Source of the DNA: Hyphomicrobiales bacterium
GTDB taxonomy: Bacteria > Pseudomonadota > Alphaproteobacteria > Rhizobiales > Xanthobacteraceae
Direction: 5' to 3'
Length of the DNA stretch: 64,000 nucleotides
Assembly (NCBI GenBank): GCA_016185205.1
Contig: JACPOA010000012.1
Span: 32,689-96,688, forward strand
The notes below the pieces were generated by a model, which saw nothing but the letters and a program-made list of their open reading frames with translations, searched no databases and was not told where the DNA came from. The position numbers and the translations under genes were made by a program. Position 1 is the stretch's first letter. Every line of letters starts with the position of its first letter. Below are positions 36,129-46,474 of the stretch, one piece after another.

Positions 36129-37436
36129 TCAGAGGATAAACCGGCTCAGATCGGTATTCTTGGCCAGATCGCCGATGTGCTTCTGCACGTAAGCGGCATC
36201 GATCTTGACCGTCTCGCCGGAGCGGTCGGTGGCTGCGAACGAGATCTCGTCGAGCACGCGTTCCATCACCGTCTGCAGGCGGCGCGCACCGATATTCTCG
36301 ATCGAGGAATTCACCGCCACCGCGATGTCGGCGATGGCGTCGATGGCATCCTCGCTGAAATCGAGCGTCACGCCCTCGGTCTTGAGCAGCGCGACATATT
36401 GCTTGATCAGCGAGGCTTCCGGCTCCGTCAAGATGCGGCGCATGTCGTCGCGCGTGAGCGCGTTCAATTCGACGCGGATCGGCAGCCGGCCTTGCAGCTC
36501 GGGCAGCAGGTCGGACGGCTTGGAAATGTGGAACGCGCCCGAGGCGATGAACAAAATGTGGTCGGTCTTCACCGGGCCGTGCTTGGTGTTGACGGTGGTG
36601 CCTTCGATCAGCGGCAGCAGGTCGCGCTGCACGCCCTCGCGCGACACGTCGGCGCCCATGCGGCCTTCGCGCCCGGCGATCTTGTCGAGCTCGTCGAGGA
36701 ACACGATGCCGTTCTGCTCCACCGCCTTGATCGATTCCTGCACCAGCTGGTCGTTGTCGAGCAGCTTGTCGGATTCCTCGTTCACCAGGATATCATGCGA
36801 TTCCAGCACGGTGACGCGCCGCGTCTTGGTGCGGCCGCCGCCGAGCTTGCCGAAAATATCGCCGATATTGATGGCGCCCATCTGCGCGCCCGGCATGCCG
36901 GGAATCTCGAACATCGGCATGCCGGCGCCGCCGCCCTGCACCTCGATCTCGATTTCCTTGTCGTCGATCTCGCCGGCGCGCAGCTTCTTGCGGAAGCTTT
37001 CGCGCGTGGCCGGGCTTGAGCCCGGACCGACCAGGGCATCGAGCACGCGTTCTTCCGCCGCCTGTTCGGCGCGCGCCTGCACGTCTTTGCGCTTTCTGTC
37101 GCGAGTGAGCGCGATGCCGATCTCGACCAAGTCGCGCACGATCTGCTCGACGTCGCGGCCGACATAGCCGACTTCGGTGAACTTGGTGGCTTCCACCTTG
37201 AGGAACGGCGCGCCCGCCAGCTTGGCGAGGCGGCGCGAGATTTCAGTCTTGCCGACGCCGGTCGGCCCGATCATCAGGATGTTCTTGGGCAGCACTTCCT
37301 CGCGCAATTTGTCGTCGAGCTGCAGGCGGCGCCAGCGGTTGCGCAAGGCGATGGCGACCGCGCGCTTGGCGTCAGTCTGGCCGACGATGTAGCGGTCGAG
37401 TTCGGAAACGATTTCGCGCGGGGAGAAGTCGGTCAA
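36129..37436 (-). CDS. hslU: ATP-dependent protease ATPase subunit HslU
   Basis: HslU is the AAA+ unfoldase that feeds HslV. The 435-residue product appears to start at TTG 37436 ([19 protein letters not shown], the standard HslU start). Walker A GPTGVGKT is at 57-64, followed by [23 protein letters not shown], the I domain (about 110-240), Walker [15 protein letters not shown] and the C-terminal DLSRFIL, which docks into HslV. It lies 15 bp after hslV. Confidence 0.97.
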   Translation of the reverse strand: MTDFSPREIVSELDRYIVGQTDAKRAVAIALRNRWRRLQLDDKLREEVLPKNILMIGPTGVGKTEISRRLAKLAGAPFLKVEATKFTEVGYVGRDVEQIVRDLVEIGIALTRDRKRKDVQARAEQAAEERVLDALVGPGSSPATRESFRKKLRAGEIDDKEIEIEVQGGGAGMPMFEIPGMPGAQMGAINIGDIFGKLGGGRTKTRRVTVLESHDILVNEESDKLLDNDQLVQESIKAVEQNGIVFLDELDKIAGREGRMGADVSREGVQRDLLPLIEGTTVNTKHGPVKTDHILFIASGAFHISKPSDLLPELQGRLPIRVELNALTRDDMRRILTEPEASLIKQYVALLKTEGVTLDFSEDAIDAIADIAVAVNSSIENIGARRLQTVMERVLDEISFAATDRSGETVKIDAAYVQKHIGDLAKNTDLSRFIL

Positions 37437-37451
37437 GGTTGGGTTACTCGA

Positions 37452-38003
37452 TTACGATTTCAAGGATTCGATGGTGACGTTGCGGTTGGTGTAGACGCAG
37501 ATGTCGGCGGCGATATCGAGCGACTTGCGCACAATCGCCTCGGCGTCGAGCGCGCCGTCCAGCAGCGCGCGGGCGGAGGCGAGCGCGTAGTTGCCGCCGG
37601 AGCCGATGCCGGCAACACCGGCTTCCGGCTCCAGCACGTCGCCGGTGCCGGTGAGCACGAGGGACACATTGGCGTCGGCGACGATCATCATGGCTTCCAG
37701 CCGGCGCAGATAGCGGTCGGTGCGCCAGTCCTTGGCGAGTTCGACCGCGGCACGGGTGAGCTGGCCGGGATACTGCTCGAGCTTGGTCTCGAGCCGTTCG
37801 AACAGCGTGAAGGCATCGGCGGTGGCGCCGGCAAAGCCGCCGATCACATCGCCTTTGCCGAGCCGGCGCACCTTCTTGGCATTGGCCTTGACGATGGTCT
37901 GGCCGATCGAGACCTGGCCGTCACCGCCAATGACTACCGTGCCGCCCTTGCGGACGGTAAGGATGGTGGTGCCGTGCCAGGATGGCAGTTCGTTGGATGA
38001 CAT
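37452..38003 (-). CDS. hslV: ATP-dependent protease peptidase subunit HslV
   Basis: HslV is the proteasome-beta-like peptidase. From ATG 38003 it is 183 residues. The propeptide ends at HG, exposing the catalytic Thr of [10 protein letters not shown] after processing between G11 and T12. [45 protein letters not shown] and [20 protein letters not shown] ([16 protein letters not shown]) segments are normal. It heads the hslV-hslU operon, divergent from hisB. Confidence 0.97.
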   Translation of the reverse strand: MSSNELPSWHGTTILTVRKGGTVVIGGDGQVSIGQTIVKANAKKVRRLGKGDVIGGFAGATADAFTLFERLETKLEQYPGQLTRAAVELAKDWRTDRYLRRLEAMMIVADANVSLVLTGTGDVLEPEAGVAGIGSGGNYALASARALLDGALDAEAIVRKSLDIAADICVYTNRNVTIESLKS

Positions 38004-38137
38004 ACGCTTGAGCCCCTGCAATCCGGCACATCTAGGCATGGTCGGCACCGTTTGCAAACCGCTCGCAACGCCAGTGGCGAATCCCGTAAACCCCTGTTAA
38101 AAGGCGCGCAATTCAAAGGAATTGCCAGGACTCCGCA

Positions 38138-38731
38138 ATGCGCAAAGCTGCCGTGAAGCGCAAGACCAAGGAAACCGATGTCGAGGTCGAAGTCGATCTC
38201 GACGGGACCGGCCGCTCGTCGGTTGCGACCGGCATCGGCTTCCTCGATCACATGCTCGACCTGCTGGCGCGGCATTCGCGCATCGACATCACAGTCAAGG
38301 CCAAGGGCGACCTGCATATCGACCACCACCACACCACCGAGGATGTCGGCATCGCGCTCGGCAGCGCGGTGAAACAGGCGCTCGGCGACATGAAGGGCAT
38401 CACGCGCTATGCCGACGTGCATGTGCCGATGGACGAGGCCTTGACGCGCGTCGCCATCGACATATCCGGGCGGCCGTTTTTGGTGTTCAAGGCGGAATTC
38501 GTGCGCGACAAGGTGGGCCAATTCGATACCGAGCTGGTGCAGGAGTGGTTCCAGGCCTTCGCGATGAATTCCGGCATCACGCTGCACGCCGAGACGCTGT
38601 ACGGGACCAACGACCACCACATCGCCGAGTCCTGCTTCAAGGGCCTGGCGCGCGCGCTGCGCGCCGCGGTGGCGATCGATCCGCGCGCCAAGAACGAGGT
38701 GCCGTCGACCAAGGGCTCGCTCGGCGGGTAG
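38138..38731 (+). CDS. hisB: Imidazoleglycerol-phosphate dehydratase
   Basis: HisB (monofunctional form) dehydrates imidazoleglycerol phosphate in histidine synthesis. The 197-residue protein has [17 protein letters not shown], the metal-binding [31 protein letters not shown], and the second metal site [18 protein letters not shown]. Length and motifs are typical. It starts a histidine cluster hisB-(DUF2628)-hisH-hisA-hisF-hisE. AGGAATTG-type sequence upstream gives a modest ribosome-binding site. Confidence 0.97.
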   Translation: MRKAAVKRKTKETDVEVEVDLDGTGRSSVATGIGFLDHMLDLLARHSRIDITVKAKGDLHIDHHHTTEDVGIALGSAVKQALGDMKGITRYADVHVPMDEALTRVAIDISGRPFLVFKAEFVRDKVGQFDTELVQEWFQAFAMNSGITLHAETLYGTNDHHIAESCFKGLARALRAAVAIDPRAKNEVPSTKGSLGG

Positions 38732-38736
38732 CTTTT

Positions 38737-38844
38737 CTTATACCTCCCCCTGCAAGGGGGAGGTCGCGCGCGCAGCGCGCGGGTGAGGGGGTGGTGCCGC
38801 GCGACGGACGGCGTGGCGGTGCTGCCCCTCACCCCGACCCTCTC
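38737..38844. repeat. Palindromic element plus a truncated inverted partner
   Basis: 38737-38790 is CTTAT-ACCTCCCCCTGCAAGGGGG-AGGT, a CGCGCGCAGCGCGCG hairpin, then GGTGAGGGG. 38825-38844 is CCCCTCACCCCGACCCTCTC, the start of an inverted copy that is cut off. Layout is as in 20406-20518 and the ends of the DUF559 unit. The partial copy is fused to the 5' end of the DUF2628 gene. Confidence 0.75.
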
Positions 38845-39354
38845 ACCGTTCACGCACCGCCGCCGCGCCAGGGCGAAGCCGCGACCGAACCGGAACGCTT
38901 CGTGTTCGTGCGCGACGGATTCCACGTCTGGGCCTTGCTGCTGGCGCCGTTCTGGCTGCTGGCGCACCGGCTGTGGCTGGCGTTGCTGGGCTATGTCGTT
39001 CTGAATAGCATCATCGGCGTCGCGTTGGTGCTGATCGGCGTGTCGTCGAACGTGAAACTTCTCGTCGGTGTGCTGATTGCACTGCTGGTCGGCTTCGAGG
39101 CGGCGACGCTCTGGCGCTGGACGCTTGCACGGCGCGGCTGGAAGACGCTCGGCTTTGTGGTCGGCGAGGATCGCGAAATCGCCGAACAGCGCTTCTACGC
39201 CGCCTGGGCGACCCGCGCCGCCGCGCCGCCGCCGCCGCCCGTCGACTTGCCGGCACCGCAATACGGCGCGCAATACGGGACCCCCGTGCGGCGCGGACCG
39301 CCGTCGCCGACGGATGTCATCGGACTGTTCCCGGAGCCGGGGCTTAAGCGATGA
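38791..39354 (+). CDS. DUF2628 membrane protein with repeat-derived N terminus
   Basis: The protein has the DUF2628 pattern: [75 protein letters not shown]. There are two to three membrane segments and a proline-rich tail. In relatives the N terminus is M-x-x-YTVHAP. Here LTVHAPPP is joined to PHPDP, which is encoded by a palindromic element, and no ATG remains. GTG 38791 or 38794 is the best start. The stop overlaps hisH (ATGA). Confidence 0.75.
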   Translation: MVPRDGRRGGAAPHPDPLTVHAPPPRQGEAATEPERFVFVRDGFHVWALLLAPFWLLAHRLWLALLGYVVLNSIIGVALVLIGVSSNVKLLVGVLIALLVGFEAATLWRWTLARRGWKTLGFVVGEDREIAEQRFYAAWATRAAAPPPPPVDLPAPQYGAQYGTPVRRGPPSPTDVIGLFPEPGLKR

Positions 39355-40001
39355 GCGTCGCCATCGTCGACTACGGCTCCGGCAATCTGCATTCGGCCGC
39401 CAAGGCGTTCGAACGTGCTTCGCGCGATATCGGCTCGGCTGAGCCTATCGTGGTCACCAGCGATCCCGACCGGGTGGCGCGCGCGGACCGCGTGGTGCTG
39501 CCGGGCGTCGGCGCCTTCGCCGATTGTAGGCAGGGGCTCGACGCCATCGCCGGCATGATCGACGCGCTCGAAAACGTGGTGCGCAAAAAGGGCCGGCCGT
39601 TCTTCGGCATCTGCGTCGGCATGCAGTTGATGGCCGAACGCGGGCGCGAATATCGGGTCACGCCCGGCCTCGGCTGGATCGCCGGCGAGGTCGATCGCAT
39701 CGCGCCGTCCGACCCGGGCCTGAAGATCCCGCACATGGGCTGGAATACGCTCAACATGCTGAAGCCGCATCCGCTGCTCGCCGACATTCCGCTCGGACCG
39801 GACGGCCTGCACGCCTATTTCGTGCACAGTTTCGAGCTGAAACCATCGCAGCGCGGCGATCTGGTGGCGCAGGCCGATTACGGCGGGCCGCTCACTGCCA
39901 TCGTCGGTCGCGACAACATGATCGGCACGCAATTCCATCCCGAGAAGAGCCAGCGCCTCGGCCTCAAGCTGATCGCGAATTTTCTGAAGTGGAAGCTATG
40001 A
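39351..40001 (+). CDS. hisH: Imidazole glycerol phosphate synthase, glutaminase subunit HisH
   Basis: HisH supplies ammonia to HisF. The 216-residue class I glutamine amidotransferase has [20 protein letters not shown], the catalytic C88 in [30 protein letters not shown] and the His/Glu pair in [10 protein letters not shown]. The start ATG overlaps the DUF2628 stop. Confidence 0.97.
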   Translation: MSVAIVDYGSGNLHSAAKAFERASRDIGSAEPIVVTSDPDRVARADRVVLPGVGAFADCRQGLDAIAGMIDALENVVRKKGRPFFGICVGMQLMAERGREYRVTPGLGWIAGEVDRIAPSDPGLKIPHMGWNTLNMLKPHPLLADIPLGPDGLHAYFVHSFELKPSQRGDLVAQADYGGPLTAIVGRDNMIGTQFHPEKSQRLGLKLIANFLKWKL

Positions 40002-40011
40002 TGAATATATT

Positions 40012-40157
40012 CGTCATTCCGGGGCGCGTGCGGAGCACGCGAACCCGGAATCCAGAGCAGCAGGCACAGAGCGAGAGCACTGGATTCCGGGTCCGGCGCG
40101 GAGCCTGTCATCGGGCCGCGCTTCGCGCGGACCCGTTGGCGCCGTCCCGGAATGACG
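40012..40157. repeat. 146-bp composite inverted repeat between hisH and hisA
   Basis: It starts CGTCATTCCGGGGCGCG and ends GTCCCGGAATGACGG. Internal arms CGAACCCGGAATCCAG and CTGGATTCCGGGTCCG are inverted, and short hairpins GCGTGCGGAGCACGC and GCGCTTCGCGC are embedded. Same family as 57193-57298 and 51-124. It lies within the histidine operon. Confidence 0.85.
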
Positions 40158-40167
40158 GGATAAATTT

Positions 40168-40908
40168 ATGATCCTGGTCCCTGCCATCGACCTCAAGGAA
40201 GGCCTCGCCGTGCGGCTGGAGCAGGGCGACATGGCGCGCGCCACCGTGTTTCATCGCGATCCGGCGGCGCAGGCGCGCGCCTTCGAAGCCCAAGGCTTCG
40301 ACTATCTGCACATGGTCGATCTCGACGGCGCCTTCGCCGGCAAGCCGGTGAACGCCGCCGCGGTGGAACGGATTCTCGAAAGCATTAGCATCCCGGTACA
40401 ACTCGGCGGCGGCGTGCGCGACATGGCGACGGTGGAAGCCTGGCTCGGCAAAGGCGTCACCCGCGTGATCATCGGCACCGCGGCGGTGCGCAATCCGGCG
40501 CTGGTGAAGGAAGCGGCGAAAGAGTTTCCCGGCCGTGTCGCGGTCGGGCTCGATGCGCGCGACGGCAAGGTGGCGGTGCAGGGCTGGGCGGAGACCTCGC
40601 AACTGACGGCGCTGGAGATCGCGCGCCGCTTCGAGGACGCCGGCGTCGCCGCCATCATCTACACCGACATCGCGCGCGACGGCTTGCTCAAGGGTCTCAA
40701 TCTCGACGCCACCATCGCGCTGGCCGAAGCCATTTCGATCCCGGTGATTGCGTCGGGCGGGCTGGCCTCGATCGAAGACATCAAGGCGCTGCTCGTGCCG
40801 CGCGCCAAGAAACTCGAAGGCGCCATCGCCGGCCGCGCGCTCTATGACGGGCGGCTCGATGCGGCGGAAGCGCTGAAACTTATTCGCGACGCGAAAGCGG
40901 CGGCCTGA
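40168..40908 (+). CDS. hisA: Phosphoribosylformimino-5-aminoimidazole carboxamide ribotide isomerase
   Basis: HisA performs the Amadori rearrangement of ProFAR in histidine synthesis. The 246-residue TIM barrel starts [17 protein letters not shown] (catalytic D8) with [47 protein letters not shown] (second catalytic D), [15 protein letters not shown] and [13 protein letters not shown]. Confidence 0.97.
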   Translation: MILVPAIDLKEGLAVRLEQGDMARATVFHRDPAAQARAFEAQGFDYLHMVDLDGAFAGKPVNAAAVERILESISIPVQLGGGVRDMATVEAWLGKGVTRVIIGTAAVRNPALVKEAAKEFPGRVAVGLDARDGKVAVQGWAETSQLTALEIARRFEDAGVAAIIYTDIARDGLLKGLNLDATIALAEAISIPVIASGGLASIEDIKALLVPRAKKLEGAIAGRALYDGRLDAAEALKLIRDAKAAA

Positions 40909-40911
40909 GCC

Positions 40912-41688
40912 ATGTTCAAAGTCCGCGTCATTCCCTGCCTCGACGTGAAAGACGGCCGCGTGGTCAAGGGCGTCAATTTCGTCAATCTGCGCGACGCCGG
41001 CGATCCGGTGGAGGCGGCCATCGCCTATGACGCGGCTGGCGCCGACGAGCTCACCTTCCTCGACATCACCGCCAGCCATGAGAACCGCGACACCATCTAC
41101 GACGTTGTGCAACGCACGGCGGAGGCCTGCTTCATGCCGCTCACCGTCGGCGGCGGCGTGCGCACGGTCGACGACATCCGCAAGCTGCTCACCTGCGGCG
41201 CCGACAAGGTGTCGATCAACACCGCGGCGGTGGCGAGGCGCTCCTTCGTCAAGGAAGCGGCGGAGAAATTCGGCGACCAGTGCATCGTGGTGGCGATCGA
41301 CGCCAAGCAGGTGTCGCAGGCGGGCGAAAAGGCCGCGTGGGAGATTTTCACCCATGGCGGGCGCCATCCGACCGGCATCGACGCGGTCGGCTACGCCAAG
41401 GAAGTCGTGGCGCTCGGCGCCGGCGAGATCCTGCTCACCTCGATGGACCGCGACGGCACCCGCAAGGGTTTCGATATCGCGCTCACTCGCGCGGTGGCAG
41501 ATAGCGTGAGCGTGCCGGTAATCGCCTCTGGCGGGGTCGGCAATCTCGATCATCTGGTGGCCGGCATCCGCGACGGCCATGCCACCGCGGTGCTGGCCGC
41601 CTCGATCTTTCACTTTGGCGAGCACTCGGTGCGCGAGGCCAAGGTCTATATGGCAAAAGCCGGCCTGCCGATGCGGCTCGATCCGTGA
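40912..41688 (+). CDS. hisF: Imidazole glycerol phosphate synthase cyclase subunit HisF
   Basis: HisF closes the imidazole ring with ammonia from HisH. The 258-residue TIM barrel has [18 protein letters not shown] (catalytic D11), [42 protein letters not shown] (second D), [16 protein letters not shown] and [15 protein letters not shown]. It follows hisA by 3 bp. Confidence 0.98.
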   Translation: MFKVRVIPCLDVKDGRVVKGVNFVNLRDAGDPVEAAIAYDAAGADELTFLDITASHENRDTIYDVVQRTAEACFMPLTVGGGVRTVDDIRKLLTCGADKVSINTAAVARRSFVKEAAEKFGDQCIVVAIDAKQVSQAGEKAAWEIFTHGGRHPTGIDAVGYAKEVVALGAGEILLTSMDRDGTRKGFDIALTRAVADSVSVPVIASGGVGNLDHLVAGIRDGHATAVLAASIFHFGEHSVREAKVYMAKAGLPMRLDP

Positions 41689-41713
41689 TAAAGAGCGCCC
41701 GAAAGGACGCCGC

Positions 41714-42046
41714 ATGCCCAAACGATTCACACTGGCCGATCTGGAAAAGCGGGTGCACGCGCGCGCCAAGGCGAGCGCGAAGGAGTCATATACCCGCGCG
41801 CTCATCGACAAGGGCGTCGGGCACTGCGCCAAGAAGCTCAACGAAGAGGCCTTCGAAACCGGGCTGGCTGCCGTGCAGGAGCGCAAGAACCGGGTGGTCG
41901 CGGAGGCGAGCGACCTGCTCTATCATCTGCTGGTCGTGCTGAAAGTGCGCGGCGTCACGCTCAAGGATGTCGAGGCCGAACTCGGCAAGCGCACCAAACA
42001 GAGCGGCCACCAGGAAAAAGCGTCGCGAAAGAAAAAGAAGGTGTGA
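41714..42046 (+). CDS. hisE: Phosphoribosyl-ATP pyrophosphatase
   Basis: HisE hydrolyses PR-ATP to PR-AMP. The 110-residue MazG-fold protein has [45 protein letters not shown] (with the metal-binding EE), and [21 protein letters not shown] (ExxD). The C terminus is lysine-rich. Its stop overlaps the coaA ATG (TGATG). Confidence 0.95.
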   Translation: MPKRFTLADLEKRVHARAKASAKESYTRALIDKGVGHCAKKLNEEAFETGLAAVQERKNRVVAEASDLLYHLLVVLKVRGVTLKDVEAELGKRTKQSGHQEKASRKKKKV

Positions 42047-42999
42047 TGGAACAGCGCACCGAAGAAACACTGTCGCCTTACCGCACGTTCTCGCGCGCGG
42101 ACTGGGCGACGTTGCGCGAAGACACGCCGATGACGCTGACCTCCGACGAGGTCACGCGCCTGCGTTCGCTGCACGACCGGCTCGACATCAAGGAAGTCGA
42201 GGACATTTATCTGGCGCTGTCGCGGCTGCTCTCGCTCTATGTGGCGGCGACGCAGCGGCTGTTCCGCGCGCAGGAACGCTTCCTCGGCACCGAGGACGTC
42301 AAGATGCCGTTCATCATCGGCGTCGCCGGCTCGGTGGCGGTGGGCAAATCCACCACCGCGCGCGTGCTGCAAGCCTTGCTGGCGCGCTGGCCGAACGTGC
42401 CGAAGGTCGACCTCATCACCACCGACGGCTTCCTCTATCCGAATGCGATCCTCGAGCGCGAAGGCCTGATGGAGAAGAAGGGCTTTCCGGAAAGCTACGA
42501 CCTGCCGGCGCTGCTGCGTTTCCTCACCGACGTGAAGGCCGGCCGCCGTCCGGCGCGCGCGCCGGTCTATTCGCACCTGATCTACGACGTGACGCCGAAC
42601 CAGTGGATCGAGGTCGACCGGCCCGATCTCTTGATCGTCGAAGGCTTGAACGTGCTGCAGACCGGCCGTCTGCCGAAAGATGGCAAGGCGATCCCGTTCG
42701 TGTCCGACTTTTTCGATTTCTCGGTCTATCTCGATGCCGACGAGGCCGTGCTCAAGTCCTGGTACGTCGACCGCTTTCTGACATTGCGCGGCACCGCGTT
42801 CCGCGATCCGAAATCATACTTCCATCGCTATTCGAATCTTTCCGACCAGGAGGCGAGCGAGACCGCGGCCTCGATCTGGGAGCGCATCAATCTGGTCAAC
42901 CTGCACGAAAATATCATTCCGACGCGCCAGCGCGCCGACCTGATCCTGAAGAAAAACGCAAACCACGCGGTCGAGGAAGTGTCGCTGCGGAGATTGTAG
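42046..42999 (+). CDS. coaA: Pantothenate kinase, type I
   Basis: CoaA phosphorylates pantothenate, the first step in coenzyme A synthesis. The 317-residue protein has [21 protein letters not shown], Walker [62 protein letters not shown] and [17 protein letters not shown], normal for the bacterial type I enzyme. Linkage to hisE by overlapping codons is typical in rhizobia. Confidence 0.97.
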   Translation: MEQRTEETLSPYRTFSRADWATLREDTPMTLTSDEVTRLRSLHDRLDIKEVEDIYLALSRLLSLYVAATQRLFRAQERFLGTEDVKMPFIIGVAGSVAVGKSTTARVLQALLARWPNVPKVDLITTDGFLYPNAILEREGLMEKKGFPESYDLPALLRFLTDVKAGRRPARAPVYSHLIYDVTPNQWIEVDRPDLLIVEGLNVLQTGRLPKDGKAIPFVSDFFDFSVYLDADEAVLKSWYVDRFLTLRGTAFRDPKSYFHRYSNLSDQEASETAASIWERINLVNLHENIIPTRQRADLILKKNANHAVEEVSLRRL

Positions 43000-43001
43000 C
43001 G

Positions 43002-43961
43002 CTACGCCGCCCTTCGGCTGACGTCGAAGTGCTCGAGGTAGCGTTGCTTGATCGCCGACACCGGCAGCACGATCAGCACGTCGGTGGTGCCGAATTCGTG
43101 GTCGATCACCGCGCCGTCGCCGATATAGGCCCCTAACCGCAGATAGCCCTTCACCAGCGGCGGCAGCGCGCGCAGCGCCGCCTTCGGATCGATGGTTTCC
43201 TTCGACATGCGGTTCATTTCGACATAGCGCGACGGCAGCGCGCGGGCGCGCCAGGCTTCCGGCGCTCCCGCGTAGTGATGCAGGAACGACAGCGGCAGCG
43301 CCAGCTGCTTGGGCTCGGTGCCGTCGAGACTGGCGCAGCCGATCATCACGTCGCAGCGGTTCTGCAGCACATAGGCATGGATGCCGTGCCACAGCAGCTC
43401 AACCGTGCGCTTGTTGCGATAGGGCGCCAGCACGCAGGAGCGGCCGAGTTCGAGGAATTGCAGATCGGCGTGACGCGCGATCAGCTCACCGATCTCGAAT
43501 TCGCCGGCGGTGTAGAACCCGCCATAGTCTTCCGCCAGCGGCTGGCGCAGCAGCCGATAGGTGCCGACCACCGCCGGCCGGTTGCCGTGATGGCCCACGC
43601 GCGCGCCATGATCGAGCACCAGCAGGTGGTCGCAGATCGCGTCATAGGCATCGACGTCGCGGCGGGCGAACAGCCGGCCGGGATTGGGGATGGCCGAGCC
43701 CTCCTGGTAGAAAACGCGATAGCGCAGTTTCTGCGCCTGGCGCACTTCGGCGGCGGTCTGCGCCAGCCGCACCTCGAGCGCGCCGATACGGCCAAGGCTC
43801 TGCGCCGGCCGATGTGCGCGCGCGGCCCAGGCTTGCAGGCCGCCATAGGCCTGCAGGGTGGAAATCAGATTGGGGGCGCCGGAAGCGCCGGCCCCGGCTT
43901 GGGCCGGGCGGAAACGCTCGAAGAGGCTGCGCGGTAAGTTGAGATTATCGCGGCGGGCCAT
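43002..43961 (-). CDS. olsB: OlsB-like L-ornithine N(alpha)-acyltransferase (GNAT)
   Basis: OlsB attaches a 3-hydroxy fatty acid to ornithine in the first step of ornithine-lipid synthesis. The 319-residue protein has LGRIGALEVRLAQTAAEVRQAQKLRYRVFYQE (family signature), DHLLVLD, VVGTYRLLRQPLAEDYGGFYTAGEFEIGEL, FLELGRSCVLAPYRNKRTVELLWHGI and MIGCASLDGTEP. The N terminus is about 30 residues longer than minimal members. No olsA is adjacent. It converges on coaA with a 2-bp gap. Confidence 0.85.
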   Translation of the reverse strand: MARRDNLNLPRSLFERFRPAQAGAGASGAPNLISTLQAYGGLQAWAARAHRPAQSLGRIGALEVRLAQTAAEVRQAQKLRYRVFYQEGSAIPNPGRLFARRDVDAYDAICDHLLVLDHGARVGHHGNRPAVVGTYRLLRQPLAEDYGGFYTAGEFEIGELIARHADLQFLELGRSCVLAPYRNKRTVELLWHGIHAYVLQNRCDVMIGCASLDGTEPKQLALPLSFLHHYAGAPEAWRARALPSRYVEMNRMSKETIDPKAALRALPPLVKGYLRLGAYIGDGAVIDHEFGTTDVLIVLPVSAIKQRYLEHFDVSRRAA

Positions 43962-44098
43962 GGGGATTTCTTGTCCTATTCAGCCTCAATTCGACAAAAT
44001 CGGCAGTAATTTCAATACCAGCAAGTCGAAGATGGGGTCGCGCCTATCCCTACAGCATGGGCCGGACACGGAATTATGACAATGTGGTGGAACCCTTG

Positions 44099-46369
44099 TC
44101 AGGCCGCAAGCGGGCGCGCCACCGCCGCGAGCGCGTCGCGCAGCCGCTCGCGATCCAGTGGCTTGACCAGCAAACCGTCCATGCCGGCGGCGAGCGCGGC
44201 CTCGCGGTCTTCCGGATAGGCATTGGCGGTGAGCGCCACGATGCGGGCCGGCTTGTCGCCCGCCTCGGCCTCGGCGGCGCGGATGCGGCGGGCGGCTTCC
44301 AGCCCGTCCATGACCGGCATCTGCACGTCCATCAGCACGAGATCGTAGGGCGTGCCGGCGGCGTGCGCCGCCGCCCAGGATTCCACCGCCGCCTCGCCAT
44401 TGCCGGCGATGGTCGGACGATGGCCGAGCCGTACCAGCAGCGCGCGCGCCAGCAGCGCATTGATCTCGTTGTCCTCGGCCACCAGGATCGACAATGCCTG
44501 TCCTTTGCCCTTGCCTGTGCCGGCCGCGGCCGCCGCAGCGTTGGCTTCGTTGCGTTCATCGACGGCTTCCGCCAGCGCATGCTCGAACTCACCCTCGGCG
44601 CGCAGCCGGGCGGCGAGCGAGGCGGCGCGCACCGGTTTGACCAGATAGCCAGTGAAGCCCGCGGCCTTGAGCGCGGGCAATTCGTGCCGATCGGTCGGCC
44701 GGATCAGCACGATGCGGCGCCGCACATCGAGCCGCTCGTGATCGCCACTGGCGATCATCTTCTGCGCCTGTGGAAAATCGACCAGCAGCGCATCCCAGGA
44801 CCGCTCCGGCAGCAGCGCCAAGGCGATCTGTTCGTCGATTACCGCGCAGGTCTTGGCGCCCCAGCGGCCGACCCGGCGCGCCAGCAGCGAGGCCTCGATT
44901 TCCGCCGCCGCCACGATCAGCACCGCGGCGTCTTTCAAATCCGGCGCGACGAAGGGCGCGGCGGCGTCATCGGCCGGCGCCTGCCGTAGCGGCACGGTGA
45001 AGCTGAAGGTGGCGCCGATGCCCGGCGCGCTGTCGACGGCGATGCGGCCGTCCATGCGCTCGACGATGCGTTTGGAGATGGCGAGGCCCAAGCCGGTGCC
45101 GCCGAACTTGCGGGTGGAGGAGCCGTCGGCCTGCTCGAAATCGAGGAAGATGCGCTGCTGGTCGCCCTCTTTCAGCCCGATGCCGGTATCGCGCACCTGG
45201 AAGCAGATTTCATGGTCATGCTCGCCCGGCTCGACGATGACGGCGACGCCGCCCGATGGCGTGAACTTGATGGCATTGCCGGCGAGGTTGAGCAGCACCT
45301 GGCGCAAGCGCGCGGCGTCGCCCACGACCATATGCGGCAAGTTTTCGTCGACGAAGGACGCGATCTCGATGCCCTTGGCCTGCGCACGCGGCGCCAGCAG
45401 CTCGACGGCTTCCTCGACCAGCGCGCCGAGCACGAACGGCCGCGCCTCCAGATCGAGCTTGCCGGCTTCGATCTTGGAGAAATCGAGAATCTCCTCGATC
45501 AGCGACAGCAGCGTTTCGCCCGAGGTCTTCGCCGCCTTGGCGTAGGTGATCTGTTCGGGCGTTAGCGGCGTGTCGAGCAGCAGATCGGCCATGCCGAGAA
45601 TGCCGTTGAGCGGCGTACGGATCTCATGACTGACCATGGCGAGGAAGCGCGACTTGGCGCGGTTGGCCGTTTCCGCCTGGTCGCGGGCAACGCCAAGTGC
45701 GCGCTCGGCCTCGACCCGGTCGGTAACGTCGCGCCCGACGCCCTGCACTTCGCTGCCGGCTTCGGTGCGCACCGCGACCTCGCGCCAGGCGATCCAGCGC
45801 GCGCTCGTAGCCGAAGCAATCTTCTGGTCGTGCACGCGGGTGCCGTCGGCCAGCACGCTCATCGCGCCGCGATCGAGCACCGGCAGTTCCAGGGCCTTGC
45901 CGATCAAGGCCGCGCGTTGTTTCCCCGCCAGCGCGCAGAAGGCGTCGTTGGCATAGGTGACGCGGGAGTTCGAGTCGCGGCGCACGATCAGATCGCCCTG
46001 CGCCTCCAGCAGACTGCGGGCGCGCTCTTCGGCCTCGCGCAGTTCCCAGTTGCGGTCGGACAGATCCTCGATGCGCGCTTCCAGCGCGCGCATTTTTTCA
46101 GCCCGCAAGCGCCGGCGTATCAGCAACAACACGATGACCGCGCAGGCGGCGGCGAACAGCGCACCGGTGCCGATGGCATAGGCATGCGGATCGTAGGTCC
46201 CGCTTTGCATGCGCACGCCGGCAATGAAGCCGAGCCAGGCCGACACGATCGATAATGTGATGACCACCGAACGGCCGAACAGCACCAGCGCCGCCATGTT
46301 GCGGGCGGACGTCCTGATGGCGGAAACGGTTTTCGCTGTTGATCCGGATCGCATGGTTCCAGCGGCCAT
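44099..46369 (-). CDS. Hybrid sensor histidine kinase with two receiver domains
   Basis: The 756-residue kinase has two membrane segments (about 32-53 and 66-86), a coiled stretch, a PAS domain (about 115-220), an HisKA domain with H248 in AMVSHEIRTPLNG, an HATPase domain (NAIKFTPSGG, DTGIGL, FGGTGLGLAISKRIV), and two receivers. The first receiver (LIVAAAEIEASLL) lacks the usual acidic pair and is probably a pseudo-receiver; the second (ILVAEDNEINALLARALL, LVLMDVQMPVMDGLEAARRI) is complete. No cognate regulator gene is adjacent. The signal sensed is unknown. Confidence 0.93.
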   Translation of the reverse strand: MAAGTMRSGSTAKTVSAIRTSARNMAALVLFGRSVVITLSIVSAWLGFIAGVRMQSGTYDPHAYAIGTGALFAAACAVIVLLLIRRRLRAEKMRALEARIEDLSDRNWELREAEERARSLLEAQGDLIVRRDSNSRVTYANDAFCALAGKQRAALIGKALELPVLDRGAMSVLADGTRVHDQKIASATSARWIAWREVAVRTEAGSEVQGVGRDVTDRVEAERALGVARDQAETANRAKSRFLAMVSHEIRTPLNGILGMADLLLDTPLTPEQITYAKAAKTSGETLLSLIEEILDFSKIEAGKLDLEARPFVLGALVEEAVELLAPRAQAKGIEIASFVDENLPHMVVGDAARLRQVLLNLAGNAIKFTPSGGVAVIVEPGEHDHEICFQVRDTGIGLKEGDQQRIFLDFEQADGSSTRKFGGTGLGLAISKRIVERMDGRIAVDSAPGIGATFSFTVPLRQAPADDAAAPFVAPDLKDAAVLIVAAAEIEASLLARRVGRWGAKTCAVIDEQIALALLPERSWDALLVDFPQAQKMIASGDHERLDVRRRIVLIRPTDRHELPALKAAGFTGYLVKPVRAASLAARLRAEGEFEHALAEAVDERNEANAAAAAAGTGKGKGQALSILVAEDNEINALLARALLVRLGHRPTIAGNGEAAVESWAAAHAAGTPYDLVLMDVQMPVMDGLEAARRIRAAEAEAGDKPARIVALTANAYPEDREAALAAGMDGLLVKPLDRERLRDALAAVARPLAA

Positions 46370-46474
46370 TTGGCACGCGGAATCTTGCGATTTTGTTTTC
46401 CTCTCGACGCCGCGCCGCGGTCGCCGCGAATGTGGTGAAGGCGCAGTTAAGGCACAGCCAACAAGTTTAAGAAA

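Noticed and set aside
37005..37060. Possible palindromic insertion in hslU (GGCTTGAGCCC)
   Set aside because: The encoded [17 protein letters not shown] is a normal part of alphaproteobacterial HslU.
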